Both the position numbers and the translations under genes were made by a program. This document shows, piece by piece, positions 1-8,895 of a stretch of DNA of 64,000 nucleotides (positions are counted from its first letter, which is position 1; every line of letters starts with the position of its first letter). The notes beneath the pieces were generated by a model, which saw only the letters and a list, made by a program, of their open reading frames with translations, did no database searches and was not told where the DNA came from. This stretch comes from Xylanibacter brevis ATCC 19188 (GTDB lineage Bacteria; Bacteroidota; Bacteroidia; Bacteroidales; Bacteroidaceae). Location: the NCBI RefSeq assembly GCF_000621725.1, contig NZ_JHXM01000002.1, forward strand, positions 1 to 64,000. Direction: 5' to 3'.

Positions 1-276
1 AGCACCATACTTTAATGAAGCTACATGCAAAGGTAAGTGATTTTCCTCAATATCAAGGACAATTTGGCTCTTTAATGCAAAATCGGCCTTGATAATCTCG
101 CTTTTTCGCAAGCCTGACACACCATAACGCTGATACTTTGCCCATAGAACACGAAGCTGATTGTTATTAATACCATACTCAGTGCAGATAGAATGGATAG
201 ATCTGCCAGACTCCAACAGACGCATATATTTCAAACGGTCTGCATAATCATGTTTCTTTTGTTTCCTTCCAGACAT
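1..276 (-). CDS. IS3-family transposase OrfA (helix-turn-helix), C-terminally cut by window edge
   Basis: Ninety-two codons are visible from the ATG at 276. The protein begins MSGRKQKKHDYADRLKYM and continues with a helix-turn-helix of the InsJ/IS150 OrfA type (LLESGRSIHSICTEYGINN), followed by WAKYQRYGVSGL, the usual second HTH repeat spacing. OrfA proteins of this group bind the IS ends and are usually joined to OrfB, a DDE integrase, by programmed frameshifting; OrfB would lie off the left edge. The reading frame is open to position 1, so nothing indicates a broken copy. The family call rests on the HTH pattern and on the terminal sequence at 298-317. Confidence 0.7.
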   Translation of the reverse strand, partial: MSGRKQKKHDYADRLKYMRLLESGRSIHSICTEYGINNNQLRVLWAKYQRYGVSGLRKSEIIKADFALKSQIVLDIEENHLPLHVASLKYGA

Positions 277-317
277 AATAAAACCCCAAAAGTTTTTTGT
301 CTAACTTTCGGGGTTCA
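1..317 (-). mobile_element. End of an IS3-family (IS150-like) insertion sequence, cut by the window edge
   Basis: On the minus strand the sequence starting at 317 reads TGAACCCCGAAAGTTAGACA, the type of end seen in IS150-group IS3 elements, and leads after about 40 bases into a small helix-turn-helix transposase gene. A second near-match in inverted orientation (282-294 against 303-315, 12 of 13 bases pairing) makes the tip foldable. The other end and the integrase-type second ORF lie beyond position 1. The element lies 55 bp beyond the stop of the GH78 rhamnosidase. Its left boundary and any target-site duplication cannot be seen. Confidence 0.7.
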
Positions 318-360
318 TATCAATGCATGCTCAGTGTACTTTTTTTATATGCTTTCTTTA

Positions 361-421
361 TCTTGTAAGTACTACTCTTGTACTTTTTTAATCTTGTAAG
401 TACCACTCTTGTATTCTTTGG
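361..421. repeat. 31-bp tandem duplication at the 3' end of the GH78 gene
   Basis: The sequence TCTTGTAAGTA begins at 361 and again at 392, and the following 20 bases are also similar (ACTCTTGTA in both). The 31-bp offset is not a multiple of three, so the second copy is read in another frame. The GH78 stop codon TAG at 372-374 lies inside it. Confidence 0.8.
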
Positions 422-2963
422 GCATAGTCTCTCCCGGCAGATAGACGGTGGCGGAAGCACCTTTGGGGATGGTGAACTGCCAGGTCCACTGTCCGTCCTT
501 GTCGTAGTGCCAGTGGCTCTTGATGAGGCCGGCAGCCGACTGGTATTGAGCATCGAGATGACCTAAACGCTTGTCGGGTACGGGGCGCATGATGATATGC
601 TTGAAACCAGGCTGTGTGGGGTCGGCAGCGATGCCGGCTACGGTCTCCCATATCCATTCGCACACGGCACCATAGGCATAGTGATTGAACGAGTTCATAC
701 CGCGAGGTCCCATGCCCTTGTCTTTCATATAGCTGTTCCAGCGCTCCCACATGGTGGTGGCACCATTGTCTATACTGTAAAGCCAGCTGGGGTTCTTGCG
801 CTGGAAAAGCAGGTCGTAGGCGATGTCGGCCATGCCGTTGTCAGTCAGTGTGCCCATGATGATAGAGGTGCCGAGGAAGCCCGTCTGCAGACAGCCGTCA
901 TGGTCCTTGAAGTTCTGACGCAGACGTGCCACCATCTGCTGCTTGGCTTGTCCATCCACCAGGTGGTTCTTCAGGGCAAAAAGAGCGGGCGTCTGCATCG
1001 TGTTCAGTATCTGTGTTTTGAAGGTACCATCGGCATTGAGGAAGTGCTCCTGGGTGTAGGTCTTGGCGCGGATGGCCATCTCTTCGTAGGTCTTATAGTC
1101 GCGACCGGTGGCTTTTGCCATGTCGCGCATCATCTCGGCATCCATCTGCCAGTAGCAAGCACTGAGGTAGTTCCAGTATTCCACCGCCTCGGGCAGCGGA
1201 CCATGGCTGTCGAAGGCCGTTCCGCCACAACTCTCCAGCGGTTCGTAGCTCAGCCAGTCGGCCCACTGGTAGTTGCCGTTCTGACTTACGAGGTCTTGAT
1301 GGCGGTAGCAAGTGGCATTGACGCGATTGATGAAACGCTTCATAGACTCCCAGCTCTGGTTGATGATTTCGGTGTCGGCAAACTGTTTCCAGATGGTCCA
1401 GGGCACGATGATGCCGGCGTCGGTCCATCCCAGACGCATACACTCACCACCATATTGTGCCACGGGAGCCACGCCCGGGTAACCGCCCAGCGCATCCTGC
1501 GAGTCGCTCATGTCGCGCATCCATTTATGGAAGAACGTCTTCGTGTCGGCAAAGAAGGTGCCCGTTTCTGTAAACACCTGTGTGTCGGCCGTCCATCCCA
1601 GTCGTTCGTTGCGCTGCGGACAGTCGGTAGGCACCGACAGATAGTTAGAGCGCAGTCCCCACAGTGTGTTGGAGATAAGTCGGTTCACCAGTTCATGGCC
1701 GGTGCTGATGGTGCCAATCTCCAGATTCTTGTGGATGGAGGTGACGGGAACAGACCTCAGCGACTTGATGCACACGGTGGCTGTGGCCGAGATAGAAACA
1801 TAGCGATAGCCGAAGAAGGTGGCACGAGGCTGATAGGTCTCATACTGACCATTGCCGGCAAAGGTGTAGTCCAATCGGAAACAGTTGTCATGCGCACGCA
1901 GGTTCTCACGATGTACGCTACCCTCGGACCCGTCCATGCCGCGACTGCGTGCACCGTTGCCGTCGTTCAGCAGTTCGCCCGGCAGACAGCTGAGGCGTGT
2001 GCCTGCAGCAGCCTTGAAGACAAAGGAAGGCACGGCGGCACAGTTCTGACCGAAGTCCACGATCAGTGTCTCGCCGGCATGCAGCGTGATGGCTTGGCCA
2101 GGCTCGAACGTCCGGTCGATGACCACCTTTCCATATTCGCCCTCGCGTGCGCCCGTTACCTCTTTCCATACGTAGGCCTGAACGGGACGTAGCGCCAGAT
2201 CCTCGCGGGCATAGACCTCAGCACCGCAAGAGGGCAACACCTCCCCACGAAATTCATTGTTCTCCTCGGGTGCTGAAAACGCCTCGGGCGTGCAGAAGCC
2301 CTGGGCGATACGTGCATCGTAGGCCTCGCCATCATAGATGGCCGCATGCGTCACTGGCCCAGCGATACCCGCGTTCCAGTCCTGCAGGTTGGTGCCGTAA
2401 GTCTGCTTGCTGCCATCGGCATATTCAATCTCCAGGACGCCACGGAAAGCACACTTATGGCCAATCATGCCGTCAGTGCCCCACGGCGTGACAATCTTGT
2501 CGGCCCACCATCCCGGGGTGACCTGTGCCGAGAGCACATTGCGCTGACCCGCCTTCTTGAGAAAGACGTCGGTCACGTCGTAGGTGAACGAACGCTTGGT
2601 CTTCTCGCGATGTGTGAAACCGGGGCGCAGCACCTCCTCACCAATGCGCTTGCCGTTGACAAAGAGTTCCGACACGCCCAGTGATGCCGTCATCCACGTG
2701 GCCTTGCGCACCTTCTGCTCGTTGTCAATGGTGCACATAAACCAGTTGGCACCGTCTGCAGCGCGGCTGCCGTCTCTCACTTCGCCCGTCACAACAGGGG
2801 CGTTCTTCACTGAAATCCACTTCGACTTTTTCCAAGCCGAGGTGCTGAGCGCTTCTACGCGCTTTCCTGAAACATGGTGGCCATTAGCCATACAACTACT
2901 ACTGACAGTCATGCTCATCATGACCATTGCCAAGCACCACACATTAAAGGTGTTCTTTTTCAT
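372..2963 (-). CDS. Alpha-L-rhamnosidase, GH78, lipoprotein-type signal
   Basis: Predicted 863-aa glycoside hydrolase family 78 enzyme that would remove terminal alpha-L-rhamnose from rhamnogalacturonan or other rhamnosides. The start is placed at 2963 because MKKNTFNVWCLAMVMMSM begins a clear signal sequence ending in VSSSC, a plausible lipobox; the open frame upstream lies inside the AraC gene. An N-terminal beta domain is followed by the family hallmark DCPQRNERLGWTADTQVF near residue 430 and a (alpha/alpha)6 barrel rich in Trp. The gene start overlaps the end of the upstream AraC gene by 20 bp, so the two are probably translationally coupled and the enzyme is likely co-expressed with its regulator. 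The last residues (VQE) come from an out-of-frame 31-bp duplication. Family call firm; natural substrate inferred. Confidence 0.9.
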   Translation of the reverse strand: MKKNTFNVWCLAMVMMSMTVSSSCMANGHHVSGKRVEALSTSAWKKSKWISVKNAPVVTGEVRDGSRAADGANWFMCTIDNEQKVRKATWMTASLGVSELFVNGKRIGEEVLRPGFTHREKTKRSFTYDVTDVFLKKAGQRNVLSAQVTPGWWADKIVTPWGTDGMIGHKCAFRGVLEIEYADGSKQTYGTNLQDWNAGIAGPVTHAAIYDGEAYDARIAQGFCTPEAFSAPEENNEFRGEVLPSCGAEVYAREDLALRPVQAYVWKEVTGAREGEYGKVVIDRTFEPGQAITLHAGETLIVDFGQNCAAVPSFVFKAAAGTRLSCLPGELLNDGNGARSRGMDGSEGSVHRENLRAHDNCFRLDYTFAGNGQYETYQPRATFFGYRYVSISATATVCIKSLRSVPVTSIHKNLEIGTISTGHELVNRLISNTLWGLRSNYLSVPTDCPQRNERLGWTADTQVFTETGTFFADTKTFFHKWMRDMSDSQDALGGYPGVAPVAQYGGECMRLGWTDAGIIVPWTIWKQFADTEIINQSWESMKRFINRVNATCYRHQDLVSQNGNYQWADWLSYEPLESCGGTAFDSHGPLPEAVEYWNYLSACYWQMDAEMMRDMAKATGRDYKTYEEMAIRAKTYTQEHFLNADGTFKTQILNTMQTPALFALKNHLVDGQAKQQMVARLRQNFKDHDGCLQTGFLGTSIIMGTLTDNGMADIAYDLLFQRKNPSWLYSIDNGATTMWERWNSYMKDKGMGPRGMNSFNHYAYGAVCEWIWETVAGIAADPTQPGFKHIIMRPVPDKRLGHLDAQYQSAAGLIKSHWHYDKDGQWTWQFTIPKGASATVYLPGETMPKEYKSGTYKIKKVQE

Positions 2964-3867
2964 CTTGGTTGTTTTTAGTTTGGTTTTGTTGATTAGGTTT
3001 GTTTTGTTGACGATATGTCGTGGGAGATACTCCCATGATTTTTGAGAAAAGGCGGGAGAAGTATAGGCTGTCTTCGAACCCCAGCTTGTAGCATATCTGG
3101 TTGACGTGCAGGTCAGTGCCCTCCAGCAGCTGACAGGCATGCCTGATCTTGAGTCTGTTGAAATAGGCCAGCGGACTGACGCCCGTCTTCCTCTTGAACT
3201 GAGCCGAGAAATAGCTCATCGAGAAGCCCACGTAATGCGTGACGTCCTGCAGTGTGATGCGCCGCTCGATGTTCTCTTCCATATAGTGGATGGCAGCCTC
3301 GACGATGTCAACCAGTTGGGGCGCCCGTCGCCACTGTTGCAAGTAGCGCATGGAGGCCAGATAGTAGTGCAACAGGCTGGAGGCATAGCGCAGGTCTTCA
3401 ATCTCGTTGCCCGCCCGCAGCGTGTTGAGAATCTCGTCGAAGATGTTGTTGCGCTCGCTGATGTGCGAGTTGATAGCCACACCGATGGTCTGCGGCTTCT
3501 GTGCTCCCTCGGCATAGATGGCTGCATGCGCCCCTTTGAAGTGCACCCAATAGATGGTCCAGCGCTGTCCTTCGCACGACCCGTAAGAGTGGGGTACACC
3601 GGCCGGGAGAATAAAATACTGATTGCGCTCTACTTGATATTCCTTGTCGCCTACGCGATACCACCCCTTGCCATCGACGCAGTAGATGAGCACATACTGG
3701 TCGATGCCATTCTTGCGGCTGCGATAATGATGCTCAGCCATGGGATAGAAACCGATGTCGGTGATATACAGACTGCTGACCAGCGGGTCGCGTTCCTCTA
3801 TATCTACGATCATAGGTGGTAGTATGATTGATTGTTCCCCAAGGAATCCGTCTTTTAGTTTTGGCAT
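2944..3867 (-). CDS. AraC-family transcriptional regulator
   Basis: Protein of 307 aa with an N-terminal cupin-like sugar-sensing domain (about residues 25-165, with HHYRSRKNGIDQYVLIYCVDG and a PAGVPHSY motif) and a C-terminal double helix-turn-helix (about 190-285; VGFSMSYFSAQFKRKTGVS and LGFEDSLYFSRLFSK). It is a cytoplasmic DNA-binding activator. It overlaps GH78 by 20 bp and is divergent from the MFS permease and DUF5107-TPR genes, which suggests control of both units by a sugar such as rhamnose (inference). A weak promoter match (TACCTTTGT) lies at 3886-3894. The tail after residue 285 is low-complexity (N, Q, K rich), which may reflect the overlap with the signal-peptide codons of GH78. 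Confidence 0.9.
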   Translation of the reverse strand: MPKLKDGFLGEQSIILPPMIVDIEERDPLVSSLYITDIGFYPMAEHHYRSRKNGIDQYVLIYCVDGKGWYRVGDKEYQVERNQYFILPAGVPHSYGSCEGQRWTIYWVHFKGAHAAIYAEGAQKPQTIGVAINSHISERNNIFDEILNTLRAGNEIEDLRYASSLLHYYLASMRYLQQWRRAPQLVDIVEAAIHYMEENIERRITLQDVTHYVGFSMSYFSAQFKRKTGVSPLAYFNRLKIRHACQLLEGTDLHVNQICYKLGFEDSLYFSRLFSKIMGVSPTTYRQQNKPNQQNQTKNNQDEKEHL

Positions 3868-3885
3868 GATATACTATTTAGCGCT

Positions 3886-3894
3886 ACAAAGGTA
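3886..3894 (-). promoter_or_regulatory. Possible -7 element of araC-GH78 promoter
   Basis: Minus-strand TACCTTTGT, one base from the Bacteroidota -7 consensus TAnnTTTGC, 19 bp before the araC start codon. Confidence 0.45.
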
Positions 3895-4047
3895 GGCATT
3901 ATTTCTTTATGTTGACATGCGTGTGCGGCTAATAACCATAAGAATTAGAGAAAAATACTACAATAATTGATAAACGTGTGCGTTATTGAAGTAAAATAGT
4001 CCATATAAAGAAGAGAAAAGTCTATAAACTGGAATGCGGAAAATAGC

Positions 4048-4056
4048 TATCTTTGC
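4048..4056 (+). promoter_or_regulatory. -7 promoter element of the MFS-DUF5107 unit
   Basis: TATCTTTGC matches TAnnTTTGC exactly and lies 43 bp before the ATG at 4100. The divergent spacer 3868-4099 holds both promoters and is AT-rich; no clear operator was recognised in it. Confidence 0.75.
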
Positions 4057-4099
4057 ACCGAAATTATAAACTAAATAACCAATAAACTATAAAAGCCTT

Positions 4100-5392
4100 A
4101 TGCAAAATCACAGTAAAGGTTACATCTATTTCATCTGTATGGTGTCGGCCATGGGCGGTTTGCTCTTTGGCTACGACTGGGTGGTGATAGGTGGAGCCAA
4201 ACCTTTCTACGAATTGTTTTTCTCGATTGCCGACAGTCCGTTGTATCAGGGCGTAGCCATGACATCGGCGCTGGTGGGCTGTCTGATGGGTGCCATGGTG
4301 GCAGGCGTTGCTGCCGACAGGTACGGACGCAAGCCGCTGCTGTTTACCTCAGCCGTGCTGTTCACCGTGTCTGCCGTGGCCACAGGCGCATTCAGTGACT
4401 TTACCTTGTTTAATATAGCCCGCCTCGTAGGAGGCATGGGCATCGGCGTGGCGTCGGCACTGGCTCCCATGTATATCGCGGAAGTCAGTCCGGCACATAT
4501 CCGAGGCCGCATGGTGAGTCTCAACCAGATGACCATCGTGCTGGGCATCCTCGCTGCACAGGTCGTCAACATGTTGTTGGCGCGCGACTCGGCCGTGGCC
4601 GACAATCTGTCATGGAACGTGGAGTGGGGCTGGCGCTGGATGTTCTGGGCCGAGACCATACCTGCAGCCCTGTTCCTGTTGCTGAGCTGCTTCATCCCCG
4701 AAAGCCCTGTGTATTTAGAATTGAAGAGTGGAAGAATGGAAGGATTGAAATCTAAAGGAAAAAACTTCAATCCTTCAATCTTTCAACTTTTCAATTCTCC
4801 ACAATACAGTAAGGTTCTGCTGCTTGGCCTGGTAATAGCTGTGTTCCAACAGTGGTGCGGCACCAACGTGATCTTCAACTATGCACAGGAGATCTTCACC
4901 AGTGCCGGTTTCGATGTAGATGGTATGTTTATCAATATCGTCATTACCGGTGTGGCCAATGTGGTGTTCACCTTCGTAGCCCTCTACACCATCGAGAAGT
5001 GGGGACGTCGCACGCTGATGCTGATGGGCGCCAGCGGACTGGCCCTGATCTACCTCACGCTGGGCACCTGCTACTACTTCGAGGTGAAAGGCCTGGTCAT
5101 GGTGGTGCTGGTAGTGGCAGCCATCTCGGTCTATGCCATGACCCTGGGCCCGGTGACGTGGACGCTGCTGGCCGAGATATTCCCCAATCGCATCCGTGGT
5201 TTGGCCATGTCCATCTGCACGTTTGCCCTGTGGGTGGGCTGTTGCACGCTGACGTTCTCGTTCCCCTCGATGAATGCCGCCCTGGGCAGCAGCGGTTCGT
5301 TCTGGATCTATGCCGTGATCTGTGCCGGCGCACTGGTGTTCCTGTATCGCCGTTGTCCTGAGACCAAGGGAAAGCAGCTGGCAGAAGAGTAA
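4100..5392 (+). CDS. Sugar-porter family MFS transporter
   Basis: Inner-membrane proton-coupled monosaccharide importer of 430 aa with about 12 membrane segments. Signatures of the sugar porter family are present: DRYGRKP after TM2, IRGRMVSLNQ after TM4, PESPVYLE after TM6, QQWCGTNVIFNY in TM7, EKWGRRTLM after TM8 and PETKGKQ at the C-terminus. The central cytoplasmic loop between TM6 and TM7 is only about 30 aa, against roughly 60 in XylE-type members, and consists almost wholly of a foldable repeat sequence (see 4717-4798). The start gives MQNHSKGYIYFICM, entering TM1 directly. It is followed after 41 bp by the DUF5107-TPR gene. Substrate is likely rhamnose or another pectin sugar, by context only. 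Confidence 0.92.
   Translation: MQNHSKGYIYFICMVSAMGGLLFGYDWVVIGGAKPFYELFFSIADSPLYQGVAMTSALVGCLMGAMVAGVAADRYGRKPLLFTSAVLFTVSAVATGAFSDFTLFNIARLVGGMGIGVASALAPMYIAEVSPAHIRGRMVSLNQMTIVLGILAAQVVNMLLARDSAVADNLSWNVEWGWRWMFWAETIPAALFLLLSCFIPESPVYLELKSGRMEGLKSKGKNFNPSIFQLFNSPQYSKVLLLGLVIAVFQQWCGTNVIFNYAQEIFTSAGFDVDGMFINIVITGVANVVFTFVALYTIEKWGRRTLMLMGASGLALIYLTLGTCYYFEVKGLVMVVLVVAAISVYAMTLGPVTWTLLAEIFPNRIRGLAMSICTFALWVGCCTLTFSFPSMNAALGSSGSFWIYAVICAGALVFLYRRCPETKGKQLAEE
4717..4798. repeat. In-frame imperfect hairpin inside the MFS transporter gene
   Basis: Positions 4717-4749 and 4766-4798 are inverted copies matching at 28 of 33 bases, with a 16-base loop. The inner 11 bases (GAAGGATTGAA at 4739 and TTCAATCCTTC at 4766) and the outer 9 bases (AGAATTGAA and TTCAATTCT) pair perfectly. 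The stretch is far more AT-rich than the flanking gene and encodes the TM6-TM7 loop. Confidence 0.8.
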
Positions 5393-5433
5393 TAGAAACA
5401 TTCATAAAAACAACATAGCATAACATAAAAAAA

Positions 5434-8400
5434 ATGGTAAAAGCCTGGAGAGAGATGGTGACGATACCTACCTACGAGGTGGGACGTCCCGACAAGAACC
5501 CCATGTTCCTGGAGAAACGCGTGTATCAGGGGTCCAGTGGTGTGGTCTATCCTTATCCTGTGATAGAGAGCATCAGCAATGAGAAGGTGGACAAGGAATA
5601 TAAGGCCGTCTATCTGGAGAACGAATATATCAAGGTGATGGTGCTGCCCGAGTTGGGCGGCAGGGTGCAGATGGCCTACGACAAGATAGCCCAGCGCCAC
5701 TTTGTGTACTACAACCACGTCATCAAGCCTGCGCTGGTAGGTCTGGTAGGTCCCTGGATTTCGGGCGGTATAGAGTTCAACTGGCCCCAGCACCATCGTC
5801 CCACCACGTTTATGCCGGCCGACTGCACTATCGAGGAGCGCGAAGACGGTTCGGTATGTGTGTGGGTGAGCGAGATGGAGAAGATGTTCCACCAGAAGGG
5901 CATGGCCGGTTTTGTGCTGCGCCCGGGCTGTGCCTACCTGGAGATCCGTGGTGTGCTGTACAACCGCACCGACGTGCCACAGACCTTCCTCTGGTGGGCC
6001 AATCCCGCAGTAGAGGTGAACGACGCCTATCAGTCGGTGTTCCCACCCGACATCAATGCCGTGTTTGACCACGGAAAACGTGCCGTTTCATCGTTCCCCA
6101 TCGCCACCGGCACCTATTATAAGATGGACTATTCGGCAGGTGTGGATATCTCCAACTATAAGAACATCTACGTGCCTACCTCGTATATGGGCGTGAACTC
6201 ACGCTATAACTTCGAGGGTGGCTACGAGAACGACACCCACGCAGGCATGCTGCACGTGGCCAGTCATCACTTCTCGCCCGGAAAGAAACAATGGACCTGG
6301 GGCAATGGCGACTTCGGACGCGCCTGGGACCGCAACCTCACCGACGATATTGCCGACGACAAGGGTGATGCCGCATCTCACCTCTCACCTCTCACCGCCA
6401 ACCTGAAAGAGGGCTTCCGTCCCTATATCGAGTTGATGGCCGGCGTCTATACCGAGAACCAGCCCGACTTCTCGTGGCTCATGCCTTATGAGGAGAAGCA
6501 GTTTGTGCAGTACTTCATGCCCTATCGCGAGTTGGGCGTGGTGAAGGAAGCCTCTAAAGACCTCTTGGTGAATGTAGATCTGACCGAGGATGCCGAGGGC
6601 CAGCAGCGCACCATGATGAAGGTGTTTGCCACCTCGCGTCAGCAGGTGAGACTCGTGCTGGCAACAGACGCTGGCGAGGTGCTCTATGACGAGGAAAAAG
6701 AGCTCACACCCGAGGCCGTGCTGACCGAGACCTTCCCGCTGACCGACCTGCAAACCCTGAACCTCTGCATCTACAAGCGCATGTACAACAACACCGAGCG
6801 CTGCGTGCTGCAATGGCATGCCGAGCCCGATGAGATCCGCCCCATACCCGACAGTGCCGAAGCAGCGTTGCTGCCCGAACAGATCAAGACCAACGAGCAG
6901 TTGTATCTCACAGGTCTGCATCTGGAGCAGTATCGCCACGCCACGTGGAGTCCGCTGGACTACTACGAAGAGGCACTTCGACGCGATCCTAACGACATCC
7001 GCTGTCTCAACGCCATGGGACTGTGGTACATCCGTAAGGGACGCTTCGCACTGGCCGAGACCTATTTGCGCAAGGCCGTGAAACTGTCGCAGAAGCGCAA
7101 TCCTAACCCCTACGACAGTGAGCCCATCTACAACCTGGCGCTGGCGCTGAAGTATCAGCAGCGCTACGATGAGGCCTACGAGCTCTTCTGGAAAGCCACA
7201 TGGAGCAAGGCGTGGGCCGACGCAGGCTTCTTTGAGGCCGCCAAGATCAGTGCCCGACAGGGTCGCTATGATGAGGCCATCGACGAACTGGACCGTTCGC
7301 TGGTGTTCAACGCCCACAACCAGAAAGCGCTGGCACTGAAGGCTGCCGTGCTTCGCCGCATGGGCAAGACCGACTGTGCCGAGCACGTGTGCGAGGCAGC
7401 GCTGAAGACTGATCTCTTCAACTATGGTTGTCGCTACGAGCAGTATCTCATCAGCAATAGTCAGGCTACGCTCGACGAACTGCAAGGACTGATGCAGGGA
7501 CTGGCCAAGAACTACGACGAGCTGGCGCTCGACTATCAGGCTGCCGGTCTCGACGACGAGGCGATGGCCATCTGGCAACTGGCCATCGAGGCTAAGGCCG
7601 TCACACCGATGACCTATTATTATATGGGCTTTATCGCCGAACAGCAGCAGGCCGACGGTACTCCCTACTTCGAACAGGCCGAGAAGGTATGCCCCGACTA
7701 TTGCTTCCCCAACCGACAGGAGGATGTTATCGTGCTGGAAGCGGCTAAGAAGCACGGTTGTGCCTTGGCGCCCTACTACCTGGGTTGCCTCTATTATGCA
7801 GCCCGTCAGTATGACTTGGCAGTGGAAAACTGGGAGATGGCCAGCCAGCGCAATGCCGACTTCCCAACGGTGTGGCGCAACCTGGCGCTGGCTTACTTCA
7901 ACAAGCAGCACCGCGAGGCCTTAGCGCTGGAGTGCATGGAGCGCGCCTTCCATCTCGACGAGAGCGATGCACGCGTGCTGATGGAACTGGATCAACTCTA
8001 TAAGCGCCTGCATCGTCCGCACATGGAGCGCCTGCAGTTCTTGCAGCGCTATCCGCAGCTCATCGCCCAGCGCGACGACCTGGTGCTGGAGGAGATCACC
8101 CTGCTGAACCAGGTGGGCCGCTATGAGGAAGCCATGAAGAAGTTGGATGCCCACATCTTCCACCCATGGGAGGGCGGTGAAGGCAAGGTGCCTGCGCAGT
8201 ATCAGATCTGTCGTGTGGAGCTGGCTAAGCAGTTGCTGAAGGCAGACCCGCAGTCGGCCAAGGCTAAGAGATTGTTGGAGGAATGCTTGGTTTACCCCGC
8301 TCACTTAGGCGAGGGAAAACTCTACGGTGCTCAGGATAATGACTTCCTCTACTTCCTGGGACGCTACGAGGAAGGCACCGCTGGCCCCACCGAGCCCGCT

Positions 8401-8760
8401 GCAGCGATGTATTATAATGATGCCAAGCCCGACAAGATTTTCTATGCAGGGTTGTGTTATCGCAAACTGGGACAGGAAGACAAGGCCCGCGGACTGTTTA
8501 ATAAGTTGATCAACTATGGCAAACAGCACATCTTCGAGCATCAGGTGATGGACTATTTCGCCGTGTCGCTGCCTGACCTCCTGATATGGGAAGACTCGCT
8601 CGACCTGAAAAACCAGATCCACTGTAAGTATATGCTGGCCTTGGGCTATTACGGTCTGGGCGACAAAGCACATGCCTTGCGCTATCTCAGTGAGGTGGAA
8701 GCCCTTGACAACAACCATCAGGGCATCCAGCAGTTTAGGTCATTAATCAACCTATTATAA
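5434..8760 (+). CDS. DUF5107 domain protein with tetratricopeptide repeats
   Basis: Large protein (1108 aa) without signal peptide, therefore probably cytoplasmic. Residues about 20-330 form a DUF5107 beta-sandwich-like domain (LPELGGRVQMAYDK, GIEFNWPQHHR, CAYLEIRGVLYNRT), which resembles carbohydrate-processing mutarotase-type folds. Residues about 480-1100 are TPR-type helical repeats (for example YYEEALRRDPNDIRCLNAMG and YEEAMKKLDAHIF). Its biochemical role is not established, but the family often travels with sugar permeases, as here 41 bp downstream of the MFS gene. A short heptamer microrepeat (CTCTCAC three times, 6377-6395) sits in frame near residue 316. A strong terminator follows at 8774-8820. 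Family call good, function unknown. Confidence 0.85.
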   Translation: MVKAWREMVTIPTYEVGRPDKNPMFLEKRVYQGSSGVVYPYPVIESISNEKVDKEYKAVYLENEYIKVMVLPELGGRVQMAYDKIAQRHFVYYNHVIKPALVGLVGPWISGGIEFNWPQHHRPTTFMPADCTIEEREDGSVCVWVSEMEKMFHQKGMAGFVLRPGCAYLEIRGVLYNRTDVPQTFLWWANPAVEVNDAYQSVFPPDINAVFDHGKRAVSSFPIATGTYYKMDYSAGVDISNYKNIYVPTSYMGVNSRYNFEGGYENDTHAGMLHVASHHFSPGKKQWTWGNGDFGRAWDRNLTDDIADDKGDAASHLSPLTANLKEGFRPYIELMAGVYTENQPDFSWLMPYEEKQFVQYFMPYRELGVVKEASKDLLVNVDLTEDAEGQQRTMMKVFATSRQQVRLVLATDAGEVLYDEEKELTPEAVLTETFPLTDLQTLNLCIYKRMYNNTERCVLQWHAEPDEIRPIPDSAEAALLPEQIKTNEQLYLTGLHLEQYRHATWSPLDYYEEALRRDPNDIRCLNAMGLWYIRKGRFALAETYLRKAVKLSQKRNPNPYDSEPIYNLALALKYQQRYDEAYELFWKATWSKAWADAGFFEAAKISARQGRYDEAIDELDRSLVFNAHNQKALALKAAVLRRMGKTDCAEHVCEAALKTDLFNYGCRYEQYLISNSQATLDELQGLMQGLAKNYDELALDYQAAGLDDEAMAIWQLAIEAKAVTPMTYYYMGFIAEQQQADGTPYFEQAEKVCPDYCFPNRQEDVIVLEAAKKHGCALAPYYLGCLYYAARQYDLAVENWEMASQRNADFPTVWRNLALAYFNKQHREALALECMERAFHLDESDARVLMELDQLYKRLHRPHMERLQFLQRYPQLIAQRDDLVLEEITLLNQVGRYEEAMKKLDAHIFHPWEGGEGKVPAQYQICRVELAKQLLKADPQSAKAKRLLEECLVYPAHLGEGKLYGAQDNDFLYFLGRYEEGTAGPTEPAAAMYYNDAKPDKIFYAGLCYRKLGQEDKARGLFNKLINYGKQHIFEHQVMDYFAVSLPDLLIWEDSLDLKNQIHCKYMLALGYYGLGDKAHALRYLSEVEALDNNHQGIQQFRSLINLL

Positions 8761-8773
8761 TTTCTGTCTTTTG

Positions 8774-8820
8774 AAATAGGCAGCCGCTGTTTGTGTCACC
8801 ACAAAGAGCGCTGCCTATTT
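8774..8820 (+). terminator. Intrinsic terminator after the DUF5107-TPR gene
   Basis: AAATAGGCAGC (8774-8784) pairs with GCTGCCTATTT (8810-8820). The inner part also pairs (CGCT with AGCG, TTGTG with CACAA), and TTTGT follows. Confidence 0.85.
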
Positions 8821-8825
8821 TTGTA

Positions 8826-8856
8826 ACCCCCTCCTCACCTCCCCGAGGGGAGGGAT
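8826..8856. repeat. GC-rich dispersed palindrome, copy 1
   Basis: Sequence of the form CCCCCTCCTCACCTCCCC-GA-GGGGAGG, with a perfect 7-bp stem at 8838-8844 and 8847-8853. Related copies lie near 32875, 37059, 39198 (inside the GH2 gene) and, inverted, 40592. Confidence 0.75.
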
Positions 8857-8895
8857 TGGTTCTTTTATGCTTTTGTTTGGGAAGAATGAAGGGCC

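Noticed and set aside
282..315. Rho-independent terminator for GH78
   Set aside because: The hairpin is better explained as the IS terminal repeat; no U-tract follows in the right orientation at the expected distance.
597..2192. Long plus-strand open frame (531 codons) opposite GH78
   Set aside because: It is antisense to a well-supported enzyme gene, has no recognisable domain, and its composition reflects the complementary codons of GH78.
6385..7911. Long minus-strand open frame (508 codons) within the DUF5107-TPR gene
   Set aside because: Shadow of the TPR coding strand; no promoter, start context or protein family match.
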